From assembly GCA_964394445.1 (NCBI GenBank), contig CAYMXO010000015.1, positions 1-36,130 of the forward strand: a DNA stretch of 36,130 nucleotides, written 5' to 3'. A program made the translations under genes and the position numbers. The DNA comes from Thiopseudomonas sp964394445 (GTDB lineage Bacteria > Pseudomonadota > Gammaproteobacteria > Pseudomonadales > Pseudomonadaceae). This document shows positions 29,567-36,130 of the stretch, in pieces; position 1 is the stretch's first letter; every line of letters starts with the position of its first letter. The notes under the pieces were generated by a model. The model had not been told where the DNA came from, searched no databases, and saw nothing but the letters and a program-made list of their open reading frames with translations.

Positions 29567-29636
29567 GGTCGCGGCTGAAGCCACTCGTACAGAAAAGCAG
29601 CTTAATCGCTGCGACAGCATCCCGCCACCGGCGGGA
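29567..29636 (+). repeat. REP-like hairpin and small stem-loop left of copy E
   Basis: Minus-strand GTACGAGTGGCTTCAGCCGC and GACC (29567-29590) is close to the common GTAGGAG...GGCTTCAGCCGCGA REP form. TCCCGCC-ACC-GGCGGGA follows at 29620-29636, as at copy D. Confidence 0.65.
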
Positions 29637-29667
29637 CACAAACCCTCCACCCGCACCAGGCCAATCC

Positions 29668-29758
29668 GGGCCGGAGAAGACCGAAGCCGGGCCTCAGCGG
29701 TTCGTGGCAGCTTGCTGACACGGACAAGCGTAGCCTGGCGTAGCGTCTGCTCCGACCC
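29668..29758 (+). repeat. 91-bp nested palindrome, copy E
   Basis: The outer arms GGGCCGGAGAAGAC and GTCTGCTCCGACCC pair with two mismatches. It is the copy nearest the ABC-NnrS promoter, ending 107 bases before its -35 box. Confidence 0.9.
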
Positions 29759-29864
29759 GGGCACCACTGTGCAAAAAAGCCCAACCCGGATGCCGCCGTT
29801 TAACCCCGCTGCCTTAATTGCCTCAAGGCAAAACCACAATCTTGACTCCCATCATGCCCACAGC

Positions 29865-29892
29865 TTGCCAATTGTTTACAGGGGCATATACT
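29865..29892 (+). promoter_or_regulatory. sigma-70 promoter of the ABC-NnrS cluster
   Basis: TTGCCA (29865-29870) and TATACT (29887-29892) are separated by 16 bases. Transcription would begin near 29899, inside the Fur-like box, about 25 bases before the binding-protein start codon. Confidence 0.65.
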
Positions 29893-29894
29893 AA

Positions 29895-29909
29895 TGCAAC
29901 TGATTCTCA
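29895..29909 (+). promoter_or_regulatory. Fur-box-like operator
   Basis: TGCAACTGATTCTCA matches the 7-1-7 Fur core TGATAATNATTATCA at 10 of its 14 fixed bases, with the right half nearly complete. It covers the expected transcription start, a position where a bound repressor would block transcription. Fur regulation is inferred. Confidence 0.5.
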
Positions 29910-29923
29910 ATAAGGATTTAGCC

Positions 29924-30928
29924 ATGGCGACCCCTTTCCGCACTGCAGTTTTTGCCTGCCTATGCCTGTTTGCCGGCAGCCTCTGGGCGCAAGGCAGCAT
30001 GCCAGTAAAAAAACTGACACTGGCCGGTCCCGCCGCCGGCGTCTCCAATGCGCTGATCCATCTGGTAGCCAGCAACGGGCTGGCCGACATCGCCGAAGAA
30101 ACCGAATTTGTCCTCTGGAGCAATCCTGACCAGCTCCGTGCCCTGACCCTGTCCGGCAAGGCTGACTTTCTCGCCGCACCCACCAACGTGGCCGCCAACC
30201 TGTACAACCGTGGCGTACCACTGAAACTGATCAACGTTTCACAATGGGGCGTGCTGTGGATGATTTCCCGCGATGACAACAAACGCACCCTGGCCGACTT
30301 CAAGGGTGAAGAAATTGCCATCCCCTTCCGCGCCGACATGCCTGATATCGTCTTCACCCACCTGGCAGAAAAGCAGGGTATCAATCCGAAAAAAGACTTC
30401 AAACTGAACTACAGTGCCACCCCGATGGACGCCATGCAGCTGCTGATTACCCGTCGCGTCAACCACGCCCTGCTCGCCGAGCCGGCAGTATCCATGGCAC
30501 TGCGCAAGACCCGATCCTTTCCGGTTTCAATCATCGCGCCAGAGCTGCACCGCAGCGTCGACCTGCAGCAGGAATGGGGCCGTCTGCTGGGTACAGAAGC
30601 CCGTATCCCGCAGGCCGGCATCACGGCACTGGGCAAAGCCGCCAACAACCCGCAGCTGGTCAGCGCCTTTGAAGCCGCTTACGCCCGCGCCAACCAGTGG
30701 TGCATCGATAATGCCGAAGCCTGCGGCAAGGAAGTGGCAGCACAAATCAAGCTGTTGATGCCGGAAGCCGTGGCCGACGCGCTGCAAACACAAAACAACC
30801 ATTACGCCACAGCCGCCGAAGCCCGCGCAGAACTGGAAGCCTTTTATCAGGTGCTGCTGGAGCGCCAGCCTGCTTCTGTGGGCGGCAAATTGCCAGATGA
30901 AGGGTTTTATTTTTTGCCAGTAGAATGA
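29924..30928 (+). CDS. ABC transporter periplasmic substrate-binding protein (NMT1/SsuA-like)
   Basis: A 334-residue secreted protein. A signal peptide (FRTAVFACLCLFAGSLWA, cut probably after Ala22) precedes a type II binding-protein fold: LTLAGPAAGVSNALIHLVAS, DQLRALTLSGKADFLAAPTNVAANLY, PLKLINVSQWGVLWM and FKGEEIAIPFRADMPDIV. This layout is that of the nitrate/sulfonate/taurine/thiamine-precursor group. The ligand is unknown. The ATG at 29924 has AAGGA 7 bases upstream. The matching permease and ATPase genes follow after a 450-bp gap that holds an inverted-repeat element. Confidence 0.88.
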   Translation: MATPFRTAVFACLCLFAGSLWAQGSMPVKKLTLAGPAAGVSNALIHLVASNGLADIAEETEFVLWSNPDQLRALTLSGKADFLAAPTNVAANLYNRGVPLKLINVSQWGVLWMISRDDNKRTLADFKGEEIAIPFRADMPDIVFTHLAEKQGINPKKDFKLNYSATPMDAMQLLITRRVNHALLAEPAVSMALRKTRSFPVSIIAPELHRSVDLQQEWGRLLGTEARIPQAGITALGKAANNPQLVSAFEAAYARANQWCIDNAEACGKEVAAQIKLLMPEAVADALQTQNNHYATAAEARAELEAFYQVLLERQPASVGGKLPDEGFYFLPVE

Positions 30929-31378
30929 AGGCTGGTGGACTGGTGTTCGCCTGCTTAAGGTCATGGTTACGCAAAGACGCCGCAAGTGCATCTGACCGCC
31001 ATGGATGGCGGAAATACAGTTTTGCACAAGCAAAAAACCGCCTTGCAAGCTCTGCTCCGGCGAATAGAACTGGTGTCGCGAAATCCGAGCTGGTCGCATC
31101 ATTCTACTGACGGCAGCGGAGGGAATGGCCCAGTTTCAGCGGGCTGCGCAGCTCTCTCCCCAACCTTTTGGGGCGTAGACCTGTTGTGAAAACGCCATCA
31201 GTCAACACCAATGTATACGAGGCGGTCCGGGCTGTAGTGGAGCAAAGCCTGTGTCGCCAGGGATGGCGACACGGAGCCTACATGGATGTATTCACGGCGA
31301 CTTTGCGTAACTACAACCCGGGCCGTCATATACAGATTTAGTAATCTACACAGCATCAGCCCCAAAAAAAGAAACCTT
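30929..31378. other. gap between binding-protein and permease genes
   Basis: These 450 bases contain no recognisable gene. Most of the gap is the inverted-repeat element at 30966-31311. A TATACA hexamer at 31329-31334 could be a -10 box for the permease gene, but there is no well-placed -35. A small hairpin AGATT-TAGT-AATCT lies just after it. Confidence 0.5.
30966..31311. mobile_element. 346-bp element bounded by inverted repeats (MITE-like)
   Basis: The left end GTTACGCAAAGACGCCG and right end CGGCGACTTTGCGTAAC are inverted copies of one another with a single difference over 17 bases. Next to each end is a hairpin: CCGCCAT-GG-ATGGCGG (30996-31011) on the left, GTGTCGCCA-GGGA-TGGCGACAC (31251-31272) on the right. 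Internal hairpins lie at 31020-31035 and 31158-31173. There is no transposase or other reading frame and no clear target-site duplication, so mobility by a trans-acting enzyme is inference. Confidence 0.6.
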
Positions 31379-32176
31379 ATGTTTAATTACTTCCTCCGCT
31401 CACTTTCCGCTACGCTCAGTTACCTCTGGAGCGGCTGGGGTGCAATTGCCAGCCTGTTGCTGTTCTGCGCCGCCTGGGAAGCAGCCGGGCTGTATTACGG
31501 CAGCCTGATCCTGCCCGGCCCCAGCGAAACCATCAAGCAGCTGACAGCACTACTGGATGATGGCAGCCTGCTGCCAGAACTGATCATTTCTGCCCGCCGA
31601 ACCCTGTACGGACTGGTGCTGGCCCTGACCGCCGGCACCCTGCTGGGCATGCTGGCCGGCTTTTCCATCACCGCCTCCATCCTGTCGCGCCCCCTGGTAA
31701 CGCTGTTTCTGGGCATGCCGCCCATTGCCTGGCTGGTACTGGCCATGCTCTGGTTTGGTCTGGGTGATGCCACGCCGGTATTCACTGTCTTCATTGCCTG
31801 CCTGCCCATCGTATTTGCCGGGGCCATGCAGGGCACGCGCACGCTGGACAACCAGCTCAAGGCCGTGGCAGACGTCTACGGCCTGCCGCCGCTGATGCGG
31901 CTAACCGACATCTACCTGCCACACCTTGCCTCCTACGTATTTCCAGCCTGGATCACTGCTCTGGGCACCTCATGGAAAGTCGTGGTAATGGCCGAACTGC
32001 TCAGCACTGCCGATGGTGTCGGCGCAGCGCTGGCCGTGACCCGGGCCCAGCTGGACACTTCCGGAACCCTGGCCTGGGTCGTGGCGGTGCTGGTTGCCCT
32101 GCTGGCCACCGAATACCTGCTGCTGGAGCCGGTCAAGCGCCATGTCGAACGCTGGCGCCAGCAGGAGGATGCGTGA
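31379..32176 (+). CDS. ABC transporter permease (SsuC/TauC-like)
   Basis: A 265-residue inner-membrane permease with about six hydrophobic segments. The cytoplasmic EAA-type loop is visible as ADVYGLPPLMRLTDIYLPHLASYVFPAW, and PPIAWLVLAMLWFGLG is typical of the nitrate/sulfonate/taurine group. The ATG at 31379 lacks a strong ribosome-binding site; the upstream in-frame ATG at 31286 lies inside the repeat element and would add a non-hydrophobic, unlikely tail. It precedes the ATPase gene by two bases. Confidence 0.9.
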   Translation: MFNYFLRSLSATLSYLWSGWGAIASLLLFCAAWEAAGLYYGSLILPGPSETIKQLTALLDDGSLLPELIISARRTLYGLVLALTAGTLLGMLAGFSITASILSRPLVTLFLGMPPIAWLVLAMLWFGLGDATPVFTVFIACLPIVFAGAMQGTRTLDNQLKAVADVYGLPPLMRLTDIYLPHLASYVFPAWITALGTSWKVVVMAELLSTADGVGAALAVTRAQLDTSGTLAWVVAVLVALLATEYLLLEPVKRHVERWRQQEDA

Positions 32177-32178
32177 AC

Positions 32179-32970
32179 ATGAAACAGCTAAACATTAAAA
32201 ACCTCTACCATAAATACGGCATCGTTGAAGTCCTCAACAACATCAGCCTGAGCGTCAACAGCGGTGAAACCCTGGCGCTGGTAGGCCCTTCGGGATGCGG
32301 CAAGAGCACATTACTGCACATCATCGCCGGGCTGCTGACACAGAATGAGGGCCGCATCGAACAACCCTTTGAACATATATCCTGCATGTTCCAGTCACCC
32401 CGCCTGCTGCCATGGAAAACGGCTCTGGACAACATTGCCCTGGGTCTGAAAGCCCGGCGCATTGGCAAGCAGGAACGTCACCAGCGCGCGACGGAGCTGG
32501 CCCTGCAACTGGGTCTGACCACTGACGACCTGAACAAGTATTCCCACGAGTTGTCTGGCGGCATGCAAAGCCGGGTCGCACTGGCCCGTGCACTGCTGGT
32601 TGAGCCCGGCCTGTTACTGCTGGACGAACCTTTCTCTGCCCTCGATATCGGTCTCAAACTGGAGCTGTACCAGCTGCTGCGCCGCCATGTCGAGCAGCAT
32701 CAAACCAGCGTCATCATGATTACCCACGATCTGATGGAAGCCGTACGCCTGGCCGACAACATCCTGATGATGGCTCCCGGGCCCGGACGTATCCTGGCGG
32801 AATTTCCCATGAACCAACCTCATCATCTGCGCGACGACAACTGGATTTACCTCACCAGCGCCGGGCTGCTGCAACAACCGCTGGTGCGACTGGGCTTCGA
32901 GCTGGATGGTATCGGCATCAACAGGGAAGACGAGTCACAACCGGTTGCCCACGGAGGCTGTGCCCCATGA
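32179..32970 (+). CDS. ABC transporter ATP-binding protein (SsuB/TauB-like)
   Basis: A 263-residue ATPase with Walker A GPSGCGKST (36-44), Q-loop MFQSPRLLPW (70-79), signature LSGGMQ (125-130), Walker B LLLLDEP (145-151) and the switch histidine in MITHD. PRLLPW after the Q-loop is typical of the nitrate/sulfonate group. AGGAGG lies 10 bases before the ATG; an in-frame GTG at 32173 overlapping the permease stop is an alternative start. Its end overlaps nnrS by four bases. Confidence 0.93.
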   Translation: MKQLNIKNLYHKYGIVEVLNNISLSVNSGETLALVGPSGCGKSTLLHIIAGLLTQNEGRIEQPFEHISCMFQSPRLLPWKTALDNIALGLKARRIGKQERHQRATELALQLGLTTDDLNKYSHELSGGMQSRVALARALLVEPGLLLLDEPFSALDIGLKLELYQLLRRHVEQHQTSVIMITHDLMEAVRLADNILMMAPGPGRILAEFPMNQPHHLRDDNWIYLTSAGLLQQPLVRLGFELDGIGINREDESQPVAHGGCAP

Positions 32971-34202
32971 CCATTTACCAGCGTTGCCTGCAATCCCCCG
33001 TGTTGCTGTGCAGTTTTCGGCCGTTTTTCATGTTTACCGCCGGTTGCGCCATGGTTTTCATGGGCCTGTGGCTGCTGGCGCTGCAAGGCTGGCTGCCCGG
33101 ACTGGACATGCCCGGTGGCTGGACCCTCTGGCATGCACACGAGCTGCTGTTCGGTTTCACCGCTGCCGCCACCGCCGGCTTTGCCCTGACGGCAATTCCC
33201 GAGTTCACTCACACCGGCTTTATGGCAGCCCGCCCGCTGCTGCAGATGAGTCTGCTTTGGCTGGCCGCACGTCTGGCTTACCTGCTGGCCGGCTGGATTA
33301 CCCCCTGGCCCGCCCTGCTGTTAAACCTCGCCTTCTGGGCTTTTTTGCTCTGGCGTATTGTGCCGCCCACCTGGCAAGACCCGAACCGGCGCCACATCAG
33401 CTTTCCGCTGGCCATACTGGCGCTGGGCGGCATCCAGACCGGTTTCTTTGTCAGTCTGCAGCTGCACGGGACTGCACTCAACTGGCTGTATGCGGCCGCC
33501 CATCTGTACATGGTGCTGATCATTCTTGCCGCCAGCCGGGTTTCCATGAGTGTAATCAACAATCTGGTCGAATCCAGCCGCAGCAGCATCAGTGACCCCG
33601 ACGCGGCCGTGTATCTGGCCCGGCCACCCCGGCGCAACCTGGCCATGGCCAGCATCCTGCTCTGTGCCGCCACCGAACTGATACTGGGCAACAGCCCGGT
33701 TACCGGCTGGACCGCACTGGCCGCCATGGCGGCGGTTCTACACTTGCTGAATGACTGGCACATCGGCAAGCCGCTATTCAGCCGCCTGGCGCTGATGCTG
33801 TATGGCAGCTACTGGCTGATGGCGCTGGGTTACGGTGCACTGGGTGCCGCCTACATGGGCGCGCCCATTCTGCCCTCGGCGGCACGGCATCTGCTGCTGG
33901 CCGGCAGCATGGGACTGGTAATCTTTACCATCATGTGTATCGTTTCTCGCATTCACTCCGGTCTCTGGCTCGATCGTCGCCGCTGGCTGCCGCTGGCTGC
34001 ACTGCTACTGGCCGGTGCTGGCGCAGTGCGCGCGCTGGCCGGAGTATTTGCCCTGCTGCCCTGGTACAACAGCTTGCTGTTTGTCTCGGGGCTGCTCTGG
34101 ATCAGCGCATTTGGCCTGTTTGCCCTGCACTTTTTCCCCATCCTGTGCTGCCCGCGCACCGATGGCCAGCCTGGCTGTGCCGAGCCCCTGCCGGACTCAT
34201 GA
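32967..34202 (+). CDS. nnrS: NnrS family haem/copper membrane protein
   Basis: A 411-residue, very hydrophobic protein with about 12 membrane segments. NnrS features are the N-terminal CSFRPFF, the histidine motif WHAHELLFGF, AIPEFTHTG and the later RIHSG region. NnrS proteins bind haem and copper, are best known from denitrifiers, and help cells tolerate nitric oxide stress. Here the start overlaps the ATPase stop by four bases (ATGA), so it is translated with an ABC transporter. No denitrification reductase gene and no FNR-type site was seen nearby. A Cys-rich tail (FPILCCP) is present. Confidence 0.92.
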   Translation: MTIYQRCLQSPVLLCSFRPFFMFTAGCAMVFMGLWLLALQGWLPGLDMPGGWTLWHAHELLFGFTAAATAGFALTAIPEFTHTGFMAARPLLQMSLLWLAARLAYLLAGWITPWPALLLNLAFWAFLLWRIVPPTWQDPNRRHISFPLAILALGGIQTGFFVSLQLHGTALNWLYAAAHLYMVLIILAASRVSMSVINNLVESSRSSISDPDAAVYLARPPRRNLAMASILLCAATELILGNSPVTGWTALAAMAAVLHLLNDWHIGKPLFSRLALMLYGSYWLMALGYGALGAAYMGAPILPSAARHLLLAGSMGLVIFTIMCIVSRIHSGLWLDRRRWLPLAALLLAGAGAVRALAGVFALLPWYNSLLFVSGLLWISAFGLFALHFFPILCCPRTDGQPGCAEPLPDS

Positions 34203-34214
34203 CAAAACCAGACC

Positions 34215-34314
34215 TTAACAAAAAACAAAATTGTCCAAAGTAAAGTTTTGTTAAAAAAAAAGGAATAATCGCCGCCCGAATCGCCATGAAAAACAAACAC
34301 AACTGTTTGTTTTT
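34215..34314 (+). promoter_or_regulatory. AT-rich inverted repeats in the nnrS-nhaD gap
   Basis: TTAACAAAA (34215-34223) pairs with TTTTGTTAA (34246-34254), and AAAAACAAACA (34289-34299) pairs with TGTTTGTTTTT (34304-34314) over 11 bp with a 4-base loop. The second has a U-run and may terminate the ABC-NnrS transcript. Alternatively they are part of a structured nhaD leader. The 282-bp gap is much more AT-rich than the rest of the window. Confidence 0.45.
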
Positions 34315-34484
34315 TAAGCAAAAACATCCAAAATAAAGAATAGCAAGATATTTCCTGACAATTTCTGTGTCAATCCAGCTAGCCAGCCCCATGCATTGCT
34401 GCCTCCACCCTGCTACAATTTGACGCCGTCCGCAGCCCCTGTTCAGGTGCTGCATTCCCTTTGGCCAACCTGAAGAAGAACACC

Positions 34485-35918
34485 ATGTTACGAAAACTCT
34501 ACATGTTGCTTGCCGCAGCCCTGTTTTCAACACCTGTGCTTGCTAACGAAGTCCAACACCTTGATGCTACCAGCACCCTCTGGGGTTATCTGGCGGTATT
34601 TGTTTTTGTCATTGCCTACCTGGTGGTAGTTGGTGAAGAAAAACTTCAGCTGCGCAAATCCAAGCCAATGCTGATCGGTGCCGGCCTGATCTGGCTACTG
34701 GTCGGTATTGTCAGCCCGGATGCAGCTGCTACCAAGGACGCCTTCAGTGCAAACTTCCTTGACTTCACCGAGCTGATGCTGTTCCTGCTGGTTGCCATGA
34801 CCTACATCAACGCCATGGAAGAGCGTCGTACCTTCGATGCATTGCGCGCTTGGATGGTACAAAAGGGCTTCAGTTACCGCACGCTATTCTGGCTGACGGG
34901 CATCATGTCCTTCTTCATCTCTCCCGTGGCCGACAACCTGACCACTGCGCTGCTGATGTGTGCCGTGGTGCTGAAAGTGGCCGAAGGCCAGGGCAAGTTC
35001 ATTGCCCTGTGCTGTATCAACATTGTGGTGGCCGCCAACGCCGGCGGTGCCTTCAGCCCCTTTGGCGACATCACTACGCTGATGGTATGGCAAGCCGGTC
35101 GTGTTGAGTTCCTTGAATTCTTCGACCTGTTCCTGCCTTCCGTGCTGAACTTTGTAGTGCCTGCGCTGATCATGAACTTCTTCATTCCTGCCGGCAAGCC
35201 AGAGTCCTTCAATGAAAAAGTGGAACTGAAGCGTGGCGCACGCCGCATCATGGCCCTGTTCCTGCTGACCATCCTTACTGCTGTTCTGGGTCACCAGTTC
35301 CTCGGCCTGCCGCCTGTATTCGGCATGATGGTTGGTCTGGGCTACCTGCAGTTCTTCGGTTATTTCCTGCGCGTGACTCTGCCCAAGTCTCTGGCGAAAA
35401 AGCGCAAGCGCGCCGAAGCCAAACACGACGAGGAAGCCCTCAAGTATCTGGGTAGCGTGGTTCCTTTTGACGTCTTCAACCGTGTAGCCAAAGCCGAGTG
35501 GGATACCCTGCTGTTTTTCTACGGTGTAGTCATGTGTGTAGGCGGCCTGGGCTATCTGGGCTACCTGCAGCTGGTTTCCGTCGTACTGTTTGACGGTCTG
35601 GGTGCCACCTGGGCAGCCGTTGGCATTGGTATCATTTCTGCCATAGTGGACAACATTCCCGTCATGTTTGCCGTACTGGAAATGAACCCTGCGATCAGCC
35701 ATGGCCACTGGTTGCTGGTAACCCTGACCGCTGGTGTCGGTGGTAGCCTGCTGTCCGTTGGTTCTGCTGCCGGTGTTGCCCTGATGGGTGCCGCCCGTGG
35801 CCACTACACCTTCATGAGCCACCTGCGCTGGCTGCCAGTGATTTTCCTGGGCTATGTGGCCAGTATCCTGTGTCACTTGTGGCTGGGCAGCATTCTGGGT
35901 GTGTTTGATATCTACTGA
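34485..35918 (+). CDS. nhaD: NhaD, Na+/H+ antiporter
   Basis: A 477-residue ion-transporter-superfamily antiporter that exports Na+ (or Li+) in exchange for protons, mostly at alkaline pH. An N-terminal signal-like segment precedes about a dozen membrane helices. Family-typical parts are FFISPVADNLTTALLMCAVVL, NIVVAANAGGAFSPFGDITTLMVW, SAIVDNIPVMFAVL and GVGGSLLSVGSAAGVALMG, with two antiparallel-type repeats holding DN and Gly/Ser-rich breaks. The ATG at 34485 follows a GAAGAAGAA purine stretch. Its codon choice favours GGT and CGT more than the neighbouring genes. It is followed by its own strong terminator. Confidence 0.95.
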   Translation: MLRKLYMLLAAALFSTPVLANEVQHLDATSTLWGYLAVFVFVIAYLVVVGEEKLQLRKSKPMLIGAGLIWLLVGIVSPDAAATKDAFSANFLDFTELMLFLLVAMTYINAMEERRTFDALRAWMVQKGFSYRTLFWLTGIMSFFISPVADNLTTALLMCAVVLKVAEGQGKFIALCCINIVVAANAGGAFSPFGDITTLMVWQAGRVEFLEFFDLFLPSVLNFVVPALIMNFFIPAGKPESFNEKVELKRGARRIMALFLLTILTAVLGHQFLGLPPVFGMMVGLGYLQFFGYFLRVTLPKSLAKKRKRAEAKHDEEALKYLGSVVPFDVFNRVAKAEWDTLLFFYGVVMCVGGLGYLGYLQLVSVVLFDGLGATWAAVGIGIISAIVDNIPVMFAVLEMNPAISHGHWLLVTLTAGVGGSLLSVGSAAGVALMGAARGHYTFMSHLRWLPVIFLGYVASILCHLWLGSILGVFDIY

Positions 35919-35939
35919 TTCGACATATCCTGCTGTAAC

Positions 35940-35971
35940 AAAAAGGGTGCCTGTTCAGGCACCCTTTTTTT
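35940..35971 (+). terminator. intrinsic terminator of nhaD
   Basis: AAAAAGGGTGCCTG pairs perfectly with CAGGCACCCTTTTT across a 2-base loop, ending in a T-run. The matching A-run on the left lets it act in both directions. It begins 21 bases after the nhaD stop. Confidence 0.95.
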
Positions 35972-35992
35972 GTGGGCAGTCAAAATGAATTG

Positions 35993-36130
35993 CAGGTGGT
36001 TTTGTGCGGTGGTGTCCGGGTATCCATGTTGGGTTTTGTACGATGGCGCCTGGATGTGGTTTTGTACGGTGGCGTCTGGATGTGGTTTTGTACGGTGGCG
36101 TCTGGATGTGGTTTTGTACGGTGGCGTCTG
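35993..36130 (+). repeat. 26-bp tandem repeat array, cut by the window edge
   Basis: Three identical 26-bp units (36053-36078, 36079-36104, 36105-36130) are preceded by two degenerate units. Each unit contains GGTTTTGTACGGTGGCGTCT. The array continues to the last base, so its full length is unknown. The unit resembles the GGTTTTGCACTGTGGTG tail of the composite repeats. Confidence 0.93.

Larger units (their letters stand above)
28925..29923. other. gene-free region filled with composite repeats
   Basis: Nearly 1 kb between divergent rmuC and the binding-protein gene. It holds palindrome copies C, D and E with their accessory hairpins, then the promoter of the ABC-NnrS cluster. Short open frames repeat similar peptides in every copy because the DNA itself is repeated; they have no start signals or family resemblance. 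Confidence 0.8.

Noticed and set aside
36053..36130. Short regular direct repeats that could suggest a CRISPR array
   Set aside because: The 26-bp units are contiguous with no variable spacers and there is no cas gene, so it is a minisatellite.

Overview
The window looks like a chromosomal segment of a gammaproteobacterium close to Pseudomonadales. Two blocks have the gene order known from Pseudomonas: flhA-flhF-fleN-fliA-cheY, and proA-nadD-rsfS-rlmH-mrdA-rodA-mltB-rlpA-dacA-ybeD-lipB-lipA. The sequence is moderately GC-rich. A NhaD-type Na+/H+ antiporter fits a marine, saline or alkaline habitat, but that is inference. I see no phage genes, transposase genes, rRNA, tRNA or CRISPR array.

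Layout. (1) 63-5643, minus strand: flagellar regulation and export genes (flhA, flhF, fleN, fliA) and cheY. A near-consensus sigma-54 promoter lies just upstream of flhA. (2) 5744-12971, minus strand: a MgtC/SapB-DUF4010 membrane protein, the large DEAH helicase HrpA and a lone NodT-type outer-membrane efflux lipoprotein. A 442-bp gap between the last two carries a small DnaA-box cluster. (3) 13363-14196, plus strand: a YghU-type glutathione transferase. (4) 14510-25477, minus strand: a tightly packed 12-gene run for proline synthesis, NAD synthesis, ribosome maturation, cell elongation, peptidoglycan remodelling and lipoate attachment. Many junctions overlap or abut, and a TATAAT box sits in front of proA. 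(5) 26044-28924, minus strand: a TauE/SafE (TSUP) permease, a DUF2789 protein and RmuC. (6) 29924-34202, plus strand: a periplasmic binding protein, ABC permease, ABC ATPase and NnrS, behind a sigma-70 promoter with a Fur-like box. (7) 34485-35918, plus strand: nhaD with a long AT-rich leader and a strong terminator.

The most unusual content is between the genes. Five copies of an exactly 91-bp nested palindrome lie at 14293, 25636, 29058, 29328 and 29668. Their outer arms differ in sequence between copies but stay complementary. They belong to a larger composite repeat that also has a REP-like hairpin, a second small stem-loop and a GGTTTTG-containing tail. A related tail motif is amplified into a 26-bp tandem array at the right edge. 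A separate 346-bp element with terminal inverted repeats sits between the binding-protein gene and the permease gene of the ABC-NnrS cluster.

The best candidates for something undescribed are the composite palindromic repeat family and the putative iron-regulated ABC-NnrS cluster. All protein functions are read from motifs and remembered family features; no searches were run.
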